Assembly: GCA_022563775.1 (NCBI GenBank)
Contig: JADFMS010000005.1
Location: 1 to 56,779, forward strand
Source: Fidelibacterota bacterium
GTDB lineage: Bacteria; Marinisomatota; SORT01
Direction of reading: 5' to 3'
Length of the DNA: 56,779 nucleotides
The position numbers were made by a program, and so were the translations under genes. How positions within the stretch are numbered: the first letter of the stretch is position 1; the number at the start of each line of letters is the position of its first letter. Of this stretch, positions 42,481 to 49,737 are shown piece by piece. The notes below the pieces were generated by a model. It had not been told where the DNA came from. It worked only from the letters and a program-made list of their open reading frames with translations, and did no database searches.

Positions 42481-42995
42481 TCGGAATCCTTAATGACAGC
42501 GGTCAGCACATCAATTATATCCTGCGGATGTGTTGCTGTATCTACCTTATCAAATATATATGCGAGCTTTCCTTCAGGGTCAATGAGAAACGTTTTTCGT
42601 TTAGCGTACAATTTCAAAATACCAACAGCGTTATAACTTTTCGCAATTGATTTATCCTTATCACTTATAAGGTCAAATGGCAGTTCATTCGCTTTTTTGA
42701 ACTCTTCCTGTTTTTCTATATCGTCAAAGCTGACTCCTATCACCTTCGCATTCAGTTCTGAGAGTTCTGCATAACTGTCGCGTAATCCGCACGACTCAAT
42801 AGTACAACCGCGTGTGAAAGCTTTCGGATAGAAATATAGTATCACCCAGCTGCCCTTATATTCTTCCAAAGTGATGGTCTTTCCTCCGGTCGACAGACCG
42901 CTGAAAATCGGAGCCGGTTCGCCCACTTTCGGGTTATCTGATAAAAACAAAAACATCAAAAAAATCGGTAACAGTGTCAAATTCAAACTAATCAT
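42477..42995 (-). CDS. Exported Bcp/PrxQ-type peroxiredoxin
   Basis: The protein is 172 aa. A hydrophobic N-terminus (LNLTLLPIFLMFLFLSD, residues 4-20) would export or anchor it. The thioredoxin fold begins at VGEPAPIFSGLSTGGKTI. The peroxidatic Cys64 is in FYPKAFTRGCTIESC, with Cys69 as resolving candidate. The proline-threonine loop is altered (AFTRGC instead of DTPGC); the Pro is lost but Thr and Arg are present. It has a clear AAGGAG ribosome site. It is in a three-gene unit with a beta-barrel protein before it and DUF1272 after it, suggesting an envelope oxidative-stress role. Confidence 0.88.
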   Translation of the reverse strand: MISLNLTLLPIFLMFLFLSDNPKVGEPAPIFSGLSTGGKTITLEEYKGSWVILYFYPKAFTRGCTIESCGLRDSYAELSELNAKVIGVSFDDIEKQEEFKKANELPFDLISDKDKSIAKSYNAVGILKLYAKRKTFLIDPEGKLAYIFDKVDTATHPQDIIDVLTAVIKDSD

Positions 42996-43020
42996 TTCTG
43001 TTTCTCCTTAATTTCGGTTA

Positions 43021-43779
43021 TCAAAAATCCACTCTCACGCCTAAAGCCCAACCTGTTCCATCCAAACCCGGTATCGCTTCCTCGAAACCGTTGTGTCGAT
43101 AACGTAATACTACCCAACTCCGTTCACTTATCTTCATATTCAAGAACGGTCCAAATACCCACTTACGTCGGTAGTTTTTAGAATAATTCAGGTCGAGCCA
43201 GCCGTTAATAAAAACTTTTTTGTGAAAAGGCAGGAAATAAATAAGACTTGCTTGTCCTCCATCCCCATTTGTCTGATAAGGATGCGCCCGCCATTGAAGC
43301 CAGCCGTTCAATCCGCCGACATTCCCTATTTGAGGGATTTTAAGATTATGTCTGTAAGCAATTCCAAAGCGGAGCAGTTGACCGGCTAGCGGCGTTATAT
43401 CATTGTATTCGACCTGGGCAACAAGCCCTTTGACGCTCAACATATCGCCCAGTCCTTTATGAGAGAAACGATATTCGGAAAATGTGCGTGTCAGGTCAAA
43501 CCGATGAGCGGGGTCATTCTGGCTCGCATTTACTTCGGTGAATCCCCAGACGGATATTCCCAACGGGAATCGTAATGTGCTTACATATACCGCAAGAGAA
43601 TTAAAATCGCGGTCATCCAATACATATTGCGCTACAACATTTGGTGGAGGATTGACATCTTTTTTCGCATCATCCGCAGAAACCGTACTTAACAAACAGG
43701 TCATCGCAATCAAGTAGGACAAACTTATCGAGATGATTCCTCGATGAAATTTATCTGACCAAGCTTTAAGAATATTCAA
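43021..43779 (-). CDS. Outer-membrane beta-barrel protein of unknown function
   Basis: The protein is 252 aa from TTG 43779, with AGGAGAG ten bases upstream. The signal peptide is ISISLSYLIAMTCLLSTVSA. The mature part consists of alternating aromatic/polar strands (LRFGIAYRHNLK; NGWLQWRAHPYQT; SWVVLRYRHNGFE) and ends in a C-terminal Phe (LGVRVDF), the BAM recognition signature. No family was recognised with confidence; a small barrel such as a phospholipase- or porin-like protein is possible, but no catalytic serine motif is seen. Peroxiredoxin follows after 25 bases. Confidence 0.75.
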   Translation of the reverse strand: MNILKAWSDKFHRGIISISLSYLIAMTCLLSTVSADDAKKDVNPPPNVVAQYVLDDRDFNSLAVYVSTLRFPLGISVWGFTEVNASQNDPAHRFDLTRTFSEYRFSHKGLGDMLSVKGLVAQVEYNDITPLAGQLLRFGIAYRHNLKIPQIGNVGGLNGWLQWRAHPYQTNGDGGQASLIYFLPFHKKVFINGWLDLNYSKNYRRKWVFGPFLNMKISERSWVVLRYRHNGFEEAIPGLDGTGWALGVRVDF

Positions 43780-43915
43780 TGGCTTAATTCTCTCCTATTT
43801 GAGACTATAAATGTACTGATATACTATTCTAATTTCAATTCAAATAACTCTGATGAACAGACACTGCTTTAGTGTGTTATTGCAAATTTCTGGAGAATAA
43901 GTTCAAATATTATTA

Positions 43916-43945
43916 TTGACATAAATGCAGAACTGAGCTTATTCT
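43916..43945 (+). promoter_or_regulatory. Sigma-70-type promoter for the PEGA lipoprotein gene
   Basis: TTGACA (43916-43921) and TATTCT (43940-43945) are spaced by 18 bases, about 93 bases before the start codon. Confidence 0.5.
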
Positions 43946-44038
43946 ACGATGTCAGTTAAACTATTATAAACATAATGTACCGAAAGAAGTTGCAAGCACT
44001 AATTGTTGGATAAACGTTGAAACCCTCAGGAGGCATAA

Positions 44039-44584
44039 ATGGCTAAGCTGGTAATTCAGAATGGTTACCCGCTCATATGCGCGCTAATTATATTTGGCAT
44101 GATGGGATTGGGCTGCGCGGGTTTCATGAAGGGGACACAACACCAACTGAGCGTAGAGTCAAATCCTCAAACTGCCTATGTTTCGATTATGAGCAATGGA
44201 ATAGAAGTTAGCACGGGTAGAACGCCATTTGTGACATATTTATCGAGAAAGAAAGAATACATAGTAATCATAACATTAGATGGGTATGAAGAAGCGCAAG
44301 TGCCTGTTACACATCAGGGAATTCAAGGCTGGTATTGGGGGAATCTTTTATTTGGCGGTTTGGGTGTTATAGGGCTTATTATAGATTTTGTAAATGGCGC
44401 TATGTACAATATGGGACCTTCCGATATTAACGTCTCCCTTAGAATGGCATTTGTACCTGAAACAGAAACGGAAGAGCTTTTTGCAGTTATTAGCGCGTAT
44501 GATGATTACGGCGAACTCCGTACTACATGGGAACGGTTAGTTCGTTCAACTAAAGTTCAGCCTGAGCTAATTTCTTCGTTTTAA
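44039..44584 (+). CDS. PEGA-domain lipoprotein
   Basis: The protein is 181 aa with an AGGAGG ribosome site. The signal segment ICALIIFGMMGLGC ends in a lipobox-like LGC. A PEGA-type beta sandwich follows (QLSVESNPQTAYVSIMSNG, then STGRTPFVTYLSRKKEYIVIITLDGYEEAQV). After it comes GWYWGNLLFGGLGVIGLIIDFVNGAMYNM, a hydrophobic Gly-rich hairpin often found in this lipoprotein family. It is probably periplasm-facing and anchored in the outer or inner membrane. Function unknown; PEGA domains usually bind cell-surface components. Confidence 0.82.
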   Translation: MAKLVIQNGYPLICALIIFGMMGLGCAGFMKGTQHQLSVESNPQTAYVSIMSNGIEVSTGRTPFVTYLSRKKEYIVIITLDGYEEAQVPVTHQGIQGWYWGNLLFGGLGVIGLIIDFVNGAMYNMGPSDINVSLRMAFVPETETEELFAVISAYDDYGELRTTWERLVRSTKVQPELISSF

Positions 44585-44608
44585 TATTATTACCGCTGAT
44601 AAAACTTG

Positions 44609-44968
44609 CTATTGATCGTGCCTTCTGTTTTCCTCATCCCTTCTATCAGTATCTTCAGAGCGTCTGTCAAAGAGTTTTCTCCTCGGTTCAGGACTTCTGC
44701 GTTCCTCGAATTCACGCCTTTCGCTTCGATCTCTGCGATCTTCCGTGACTTCAATCGTCCTCCCAAAAAGTTCTTTTCCGTTTAAACCCTTCACAGCCTT
44801 TTGACCATCTGAAGAAGTTGACATCACAACGAATCCGAAGCCCATCGATTCGCCTGTTTTTCCGTTTTTGATTATATCGACAGAATCCACCCAACCATGT
44901 TCTTCGAAGGCTTTCAGGAGCTGATCCGAAGTTACGTTTAATGACAGGTTCCTTACAAACAGTTTCAT
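44609..44968 (-). CDS. RRM RNA-binding protein with arginine-pair tail (second copy)
   Basis: The protein is 119 aa. The RNA-recognition motif has RNP2 KLFVRNLSLN and RNP1 GFGFVVMS, closer to consensus than the protein at 39214. KAVKGLNGKELFGRTIEVTE completes the fold (~residue 75). The tail (EDRRDRSERREFEERRSPEP, then RRKLFDRRSEDTDRR) contains seven RR pairs with Asp/Glu between. It is shorter than the tail of the protein at 39214. Such tails may add RNA affinity or form condensates; this is inference. It ends 24 bases from the convergent PEGA gene. Confidence 0.9.
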   Translation of the reverse strand: MKLFVRNLSLNVTSDQLLKAFEEHGWVDSVDIIKNGKTGESMGFGFVVMSTSSDGQKAVKGLNGKELFGRTIEVTEDRRDRSERREFEERRSPEPRRKLFDRRSEDTDRRDEENRRHDQ

Positions 44969-45104
44969 AGATTAAAATCCTTAATTCAGTTCGTTTTGAT
45001 TCTACAATTAATCGCTTTAAATTGATAGGGTGAATATATTTATCAGAAGATACTAATACAAACGGAAAAAATCAGTTGATTCGAAATCTCAAAAACAAAT
45101 TACC

Positions 45105-45133
45105 TTGACAAAATTCAATTAAATGACTATAAT
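45105..45133 (+). promoter_or_regulatory. Consensus sigma-70 promoter for the symporter gene
   Basis: Exact TTGACA (45105-45110) and exact TATAAT (45128-45133) are spaced by 17 bases. A leader of ~105 bases follows. No known riboswitch was recognised in it. Confidence 0.8.
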
Positions 45134-45244
45134 CCTCTTCTTCAAGGCTGATAGAATTAGTGATTAAACAACGTTTGCAGCCTGACTTAGGCAATGATAT
45201 TTTTTTAAAACGATGGTACTATTCAGACATTTTAAGGAGAATGA

Positions 45245-46930
45245 ATGCATAAACTTCAAAGCTTTTTAGACACCATCAATGCCTATATCTGGGGGAGCGC
45301 TGAAGTACAACCTTGGTTTACAATAGTACTTCTCGTCGGTACCGGAATATACTTGACTATCCGATTGAAACTTATCCAATTCGTACAATTCAAACATGCT
45401 TTAGACATAGTCAGAGGTAAATTTGACGATCCGGATGATGAAGGCGATGTAACTCACTTTCAGGCGCTTTCCACCGCTCTCTCCGCCACCATTGGTATCG
45501 GAAACATCGCAGGCGTTGCCACGGCAATTCATTGGGGTGGTCCCGGCGCTCTGTTTTGGATATGGGTCACGGGTCTCTTCGGAATGGCTACGAAGTATGC
45601 TGAAATTACTCTTTCTCATAAATTTCGTAAAATTAATGAAGACGGCTCGGCATCCGGCGGTCCTATGTACACTATCCTTCATGGATTAGGAACAAAATTC
45701 AAATGGCTTGCCATTTTATTCGCCGTATTTCTGATAATCGGTTCATTCAATACACCCAATATGGTGCAATCGAATACAGTCGCCTCAGCCGTTGAAAGAG
45801 ATTTTGGAATACCGCCGTTTGCTACAGGTGTAGTGCTTGCTCTCTTGGTTGCTGCCGTTATAGTGGGTGGAATTAGGAGGCTTGCGCGAGTCACCAGCAA
45901 ATTAGTTCCTTTTATGACCGTTCTTTATGTTCTTGCCGCGTTATATATCCTCTTTGTTAATGCAGGCGGGATTCCTTCGGCGCTAAAAGCGATATTTGAA
46001 GGCGCATTTACACCAGCTGGCAAGATGGGCGGATTCTTCGGCTCCGCCTGGGTCATGACACTTGTTTGGGGAGTGAAAAGAGGTCTGTTTTCCAATGAAG
46101 CAGGTCAGGGTTCCGCTCCGATCGCTCACGCCGCGGCAAAAACCAAAGAGCCTGTACGCGAAGGGATATTGGGTATGATGGGACCTTTTCTTGACACGCT
46201 TACCGTCTGTACAATGACCGGACTCGTGATACTTACTACGGGTGTGTGGCAGGAAAAATTTGAAAACCGTATTTCCGGAGCTAATCTTGCCGAGGTAGTA
46301 TTCTATCAAGGCTCGCCTGATGGAGTTGACCTTTTTAATTTGAAAGAGCAACCTGTTTATTCGGGATCGCTGAATGTTCAGGATGGAGTTATTCAGGATG
46401 ATGTTTGGCTATTTCGTGAAAAAGGAGACATCGGGAACCCCCGGATCATGTCTATTACCGGAATGGACGGAAATACTACCCCGTATACGGGTATTATCGA
46501 ACTCGGTGATAACGGGATGTTTAATATGGACACACAGGATGGTGAGCTGGCTTTAGGCGGTACGATGCTCCTCACAGGAGCCAACCTTACTGCGCAGGCA
46601 TTCAGTCATGGTCTACCGGGTAATTGGGGAAATTATTTTGTTACGTTCGCAGTTATTCTATTTGCATTTTCCACCGCAATCGCTTGGAGCTATTACGGCG
46701 ACAGAGGTGTTGAATTCCTTATCGGACAGAAGGGTATAATGCCTTACAGGATACTGTTTTCAATAGCAATATTCGTCGGCGCAAATCTCACCATCAATAT
46801 GGCATGGACGTTCGGTGATATAGCGTTAGGATTTATGGTTATACCCAACTTGATTTCTATACTTCTTCTGACTCCGCTGTTGGTGAAAATGACCAACGAA
46901 TATATTCAGCACCATAAGAATGATGTTTGA
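45245..46930 (+). CDS. Sodium:alanine/glycine symporter (AGCS family) with a soluble insert
   Basis: The protein is 561 aa, longer than the typical 450-490. The AGCS family is clear from FQALSTALSATIGIGNIAGVATAIHWGGPGALFWIWVTGLFGMATKYAEI, GGPMYTILHGLG, and VKRGLFSNEAGQGSAPIAHAAA. About ten membrane segments are visible. Residues ~338-445 (from EKFENRISGANLAEVVFYQG to GELALGGTMLLTG) are a hydrophilic, Gly/Asp-rich beta-type insert between two membrane helices, followed again by AFSHGLPGNWGNYFVTFAVILFAFSTAIAW. It takes up alanine or glycine with sodium by family analogy. It has a consensus promoter and a good ribosome site (AAGGAG). Confidence 0.92.
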   Translation: MHKLQSFLDTINAYIWGSAEVQPWFTIVLLVGTGIYLTIRLKLIQFVQFKHALDIVRGKFDDPDDEGDVTHFQALSTALSATIGIGNIAGVATAIHWGGPGALFWIWVTGLFGMATKYAEITLSHKFRKINEDGSASGGPMYTILHGLGTKFKWLAILFAVFLIIGSFNTPNMVQSNTVASAVERDFGIPPFATGVVLALLVAAVIVGGIRRLARVTSKLVPFMTVLYVLAALYILFVNAGGIPSALKAIFEGAFTPAGKMGGFFGSAWVMTLVWGVKRGLFSNEAGQGSAPIAHAAAKTKEPVREGILGMMGPFLDTLTVCTMTGLVILTTGVWQEKFENRISGANLAEVVFYQGSPDGVDLFNLKEQPVYSGSLNVQDGVIQDDVWLFREKGDIGNPRIMSITGMDGNTTPYTGIIELGDNGMFNMDTQDGELALGGTMLLTGANLTAQAFSHGLPGNWGNYFVTFAVILFAFSTAIAWSYYGDRGVEFLIGQKGIMPYRILFSIAIFVGANLTINMAWTFGDIALGFMVIPNLISILLLTPLLVKMTNEYIQHHKNDV

Positions 46931-46985
46931 TTTTGTGATTACAGAGTATAGATCAACAATTATGATTTGAAAATTTGAGCGACAT

Positions 46986-47783
46986 ATGAGTCTTGAGCAT
47001 CTTGAAATTGCGCGTCTTGCCGCTCGGGAAGGGGGTAAAATTCTCATCGGTAGACTTGGTAATGCAGGTAAACTTGATTTTAAAGGAAAGATCAACCTCG
47101 TAACCGACAGTGACCGAGAATCAGAGGAAGCCATACTGAAAATATTGTCAAAGAATTCTCCCGGTGTGCACATCACCTCCGAGGAAAAAGAAGAATCACA
47201 TGGACGCGCCGATGAGCGTTGGATAGTTGATCCTCTCGACGCCACCACAAATTTCACACACTCCTTACCGGGTTTCGCCGTATCAATTGCTTACGAAAAT
47301 GATGGGGTGATACAGTCAGGAGTGGTCTACGATCCGTATAATAATGAAGAGTTCACCGCTGCAATCGGTAACGGTGCTAAATTGAACGATGAATCCATAA
47401 CGGTTTCAGAAGTGAAAGAACTCGGATATGCTCTTGTTGTTACCGGTTTTCCTTACGAATCGAAAGGTATTCTTGATATTATTGTGGAGAGTGTCAGAGA
47501 GATGATAACAAGCGCTCAAGGCTTACGCAGGCTCGGTTCAGCGGCGCTTGACTGTTGCTATACCGCCATGGGAAGATTCGACCTGTATTACGAATTTGCG
47601 CTCCAACCTTGGGATATAGCTGCAGGAAGTTTGATACTTCAGGAAGCCGGAGGAAAGATCAGTTCTCCGTTCGGTGACCCTTTTGACCTTGAAACAGGCA
47701 ATATATTATTAAGTAACGGCATTATCCACAAAGAAGCCGTTGACGCTATTTTAAGAGCAAAAGTGAGAGCGGAAAAAACATGA
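46986..47783 (+). CDS. Inositol-monophosphatase-family protein
   Basis: The protein is 265 aa. Lithium-sensitive phosphatase motifs are present: ITSEEKEE (metal Glu), WIVDPLDATTNFTHSLPGFAVSIA (metal Asp, DPLDxT) and QPWDIAAGSLILQEAGG (C-terminal Asp). It belongs to the SuhB/IMPase group; substrates range from inositol-1-phosphate to NADP or 3'-phosphoadenosine phosphates. The ATG has no strong ribosome site. It overlaps the following RimK-like gene by four bases, and it may be co-transcribed with the symporter (55-base gap). Confidence 0.92.
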   Translation: MSLEHLEIARLAAREGGKILIGRLGNAGKLDFKGKINLVTDSDRESEEAILKILSKNSPGVHITSEEKEESHGRADERWIVDPLDATTNFTHSLPGFAVSIAYENDGVIQSGVVYDPYNNEEFTAAIGNGAKLNDESITVSEVKELGYALVVTGFPYESKGILDIIVESVREMITSAQGLRRLGSAALDCCYTAMGRFDLYYEFALQPWDIAAGSLILQEAGGKISSPFGDPFDLETGNILLSNGIIHKEAVDAILRAKVRAEKT

Positions 47784-48661
47784 GACTCGGCATTCTATCT
47801 AAAGGAACCAGGAATTATTCTACCAAACGCATTAGAGAGGCGGCAAGAAAGAGAGGTCATTGGGTGATCACATTTAACCCTCTCAAATGTCAACTGAATC
47901 TCATGAGATATCAGCATTCCATCTATTACTCGGGACGAAAAGTCAAACCCCCGGATGTCATTATACCTCGTATAGGGGCTACCCTTACTAATTACGGTAT
48001 ATCTGTTGTCAGACAGTTCGAAATCCTCGGAACAAACGTCCTCAACTCGGCTGATTCTATCAGTCGCTCGCGTGACAAGATGAGAGCGTTGCAACTGCTT
48101 GCCGCTGAAGGTATACATATTCCTAAAACCGTAATGGCGCGGAATCCGAATCAATTGGTCAGAGCGCTTCAACTGACGGACGGTCCACCCGCTATCCTGA
48201 AGCTTATAGAAGGGACTCAGGGCATAGGAGTCATCCTCTCTGAGACAAAAGAATCGTTTGAATCCACATTAGACACTCTTTGGAATCTCGGTCAGGATAT
48301 CTTAATTCAACAGTTTATTGCTGATTCAAAGGGAAGAGATATTCGCGCTTTTGTAATAAACGGTAAGGTGGTCGCCGCCATGAAACGTGAAGCTGCAGCG
48401 GAGGAATTTAGAGCGAATATACACCGAGGAGGAACAGGTAAAATAGTAGTCCTCACTTCTATTCAGGAAGAGACTGCCGTAAGGGCTACCGAAATTCTCG
48501 GGCTTGGGATTGCAGGTGTAGACTTCTTCGATACACCGGGGGAACCTATCATTATCGAACTGAATTCATCACCGGGTCTTCAAGGAATCGAAAAAGCTAC
48601 CGGTGTGGATGTCGCCACAGAGATAATTAAATATGCGGAATCCGTTTTGGAGGAAAAATGA
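47780..48661 (+). CDS. rimK: RimK-family ATP-grasp alpha-L-glutamate ligase
   Basis: The protein is 293 aa with an ATG overlapping the previous stop (ATGA). The N-terminal RimK domain is MRLGILSKGTRNYSTKRI and PPDVIIPRIGATLTNYG. The ATP-grasp domain has RDKMRALQLLAAEGIHIPKT, ILKLIEGTQGIGVIL and DILIQQFIADSKGRDIRAFVI. GVDFFDTPGEPIIIELNSSPGLQGIEKATG closes the site. E. coli RimK adds glutamates to the C-terminus of S6; related enzymes build coenzyme gamma-F420 or lysine-carrier conjugates, so the target is not certain. The arrangement after an IMPase gene gives no clear hint. Confidence 0.9.
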   Translation: MRLGILSKGTRNYSTKRIREAARKRGHWVITFNPLKCQLNLMRYQHSIYYSGRKVKPPDVIIPRIGATLTNYGISVVRQFEILGTNVLNSADSISRSRDKMRALQLLAAEGIHIPKTVMARNPNQLVRALQLTDGPPAILKLIEGTQGIGVILSETKESFESTLDTLWNLGQDILIQQFIADSKGRDIRAFVINGKVVAAMKREAAAEEFRANIHRGGTGKIVVLTSIQEETAVRATEILGLGIAGVDFFDTPGEPIIIELNSSPGLQGIEKATGVDVATEIIKYAESVLEEK

Positions 48662-49125
48662 AATGTGGCAATCAGGGCAAGCCCTGACTCGCACAAATTT
48701 CAATAATAAACCACCCCTGCTTCTTCAAGGCATCCGCTCCTTCGCGCCTGGCAAGCAGTCGGACAAGAAAACGGAGGGGGTACAATACCTGCTCCTTTGA
48801 GGGAGGTATCACAAAGTAACGAAGAGTATAATTGAATTTATTTTTATATGAATTATTGCACCGAACGGTTACATCCCCCGCTCCCGTGGAGCACCCCCTT
48901 CAAAGGGGGAGGATAAAATTCCCCTCTAATAAGAGGGGTGAATTCTCGGCACCATAGTGCCGGGAAGACGGGGTGTGTCAAAAGTGTTCGGCGAGTTTAG
49001 TATTTAACTGCTGTCCGTGCGAGTCAGGAATCATCCTGTCCGCCTCTTGAAAGTGCGGTCAGGGCTCCGTAGGAGTTTTAGGCAACAAGCCCCCTGACTC
49101 GCACAAATTTCCTACGGTTCTTCTC
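48662..49125. repeat. Intergenic block of dispersed palindromic repeats
   Basis: There is no supported gene in 464 bases. It is nearly filled by repeat units: GTGGCAATCAGGGCAAGCCC, then TGACTCGCAC (48663-48692); CCACCCCTGCTTCTTCAAGG (about 48708); TGCTCCTTTGAGGGAGGTATC (about 48790); CCCGCTCCCGTGGAGCACCC (about 48878) with CTTCAAAGGGGGAGG; CCCCTCTAATAAGAGGGG (about 48923) with GACGGGGTGTGTCAAAAG; and a long GTGCGAGTCAGGAA...CTGACTCGCAC pair (49018-49105). The block sits between convergent operons. Confidence 0.75.
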
Positions 49126-49737
49126 CTAAAGATTATTTTCCAGAAATTTTTCCAGATCTCCCGGATTAAATTCACCGCCGACATACCATACATTCTGTAA
49201 ATCGCCGTCTACAATAAGGAAACTAAAGGGAGTTCCCCATTTCCGGGTATCACCGAGAGATTTACGTAGCCGATAATGGTCAGTCAGAAAACGAATATCC
49301 TCTTCTTCTTTACTGCGGGTTCCTAAAGTCACTGTAACTGAAGGAAAGTATGTCATTAAAAACTCATCAAGGTGGTCTGCATCGGTGTATTCCATTATTG
49401 TGAATACATCAAAACCCTTATTCTTATATTTCTGATAGTTCTTTTCAATATTCGGAAATTCAAACTGTGAATTTTCGCAATCGGCTCTCATAAATGTAAG
49501 AAGAACTATCTTTTTACCCTTGATAAACTTGTAGAAATCTTTCATCTCTCCGGTGGTATCTTCTAAAACAAAATTTGGGAGTTCTTGAATGGAACGGGTC
49601 TGACCAGTGGTCTTTTTGTAAACATAGTCTTCTATTTTTGAAAGATCGATCTGTTTTAATTCGGTATACTCATGTTCCTGTGCCCAGGTAAATGACGTAT
49701 AAAGCAGTATGCAGAAAATAGTTAAAGTAGTTCTCAT
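49126..49737 (-). CDS. Exported redoxin-fold protein with a single active-site cysteine
   Basis: The protein is 203 aa. The signal peptide is RTTLTIFCILLYTSFTWAQ. The thioredoxin/TlpA-like fold starts around residue 50 (LPNFVLEDTTGEMKDFYKFIKGKKIVLLTFMRADCENSQFEF). The position of the usual CxxC is DCENS, so only one cysteine is left. The cis-Pro loop is WGTPFSFLIVDGD. The family resembles AhpC/TSA and ResA-like proteins; without the second cysteine, disulfide exchange would need a partner, or the protein acts as a peroxidase- or sensor-like variant. Its start overlaps the purL end by one base, at the end of a six-gene operon. Confidence 0.8.
   Translation of the reverse strand: MRTTLTIFCILLYTSFTWAQEHEYTELKQIDLSKIEDYVYKKTTGQTRSIQELPNFVLEDTTGEMKDFYKFIKGKKIVLLTFMRADCENSQFEFPNIEKNYQKYKNKGFDVFTIMEYTDADHLDEFLMTYFPSVTVTLGTRSKEEEDIRFLTDHYRLRKSLGDTRKWGTPFSFLIVDGDLQNVWYVGGEFNPGDLEKFLENNL

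Noticed and set aside
45134..45244. Glycine or other riboswitch upstream of the alanine/glycine symporter
   Set aside because: The leader is only ~105 bases and shows no conserved glycine-aptamer core or tandem hairpins that I could recognise.
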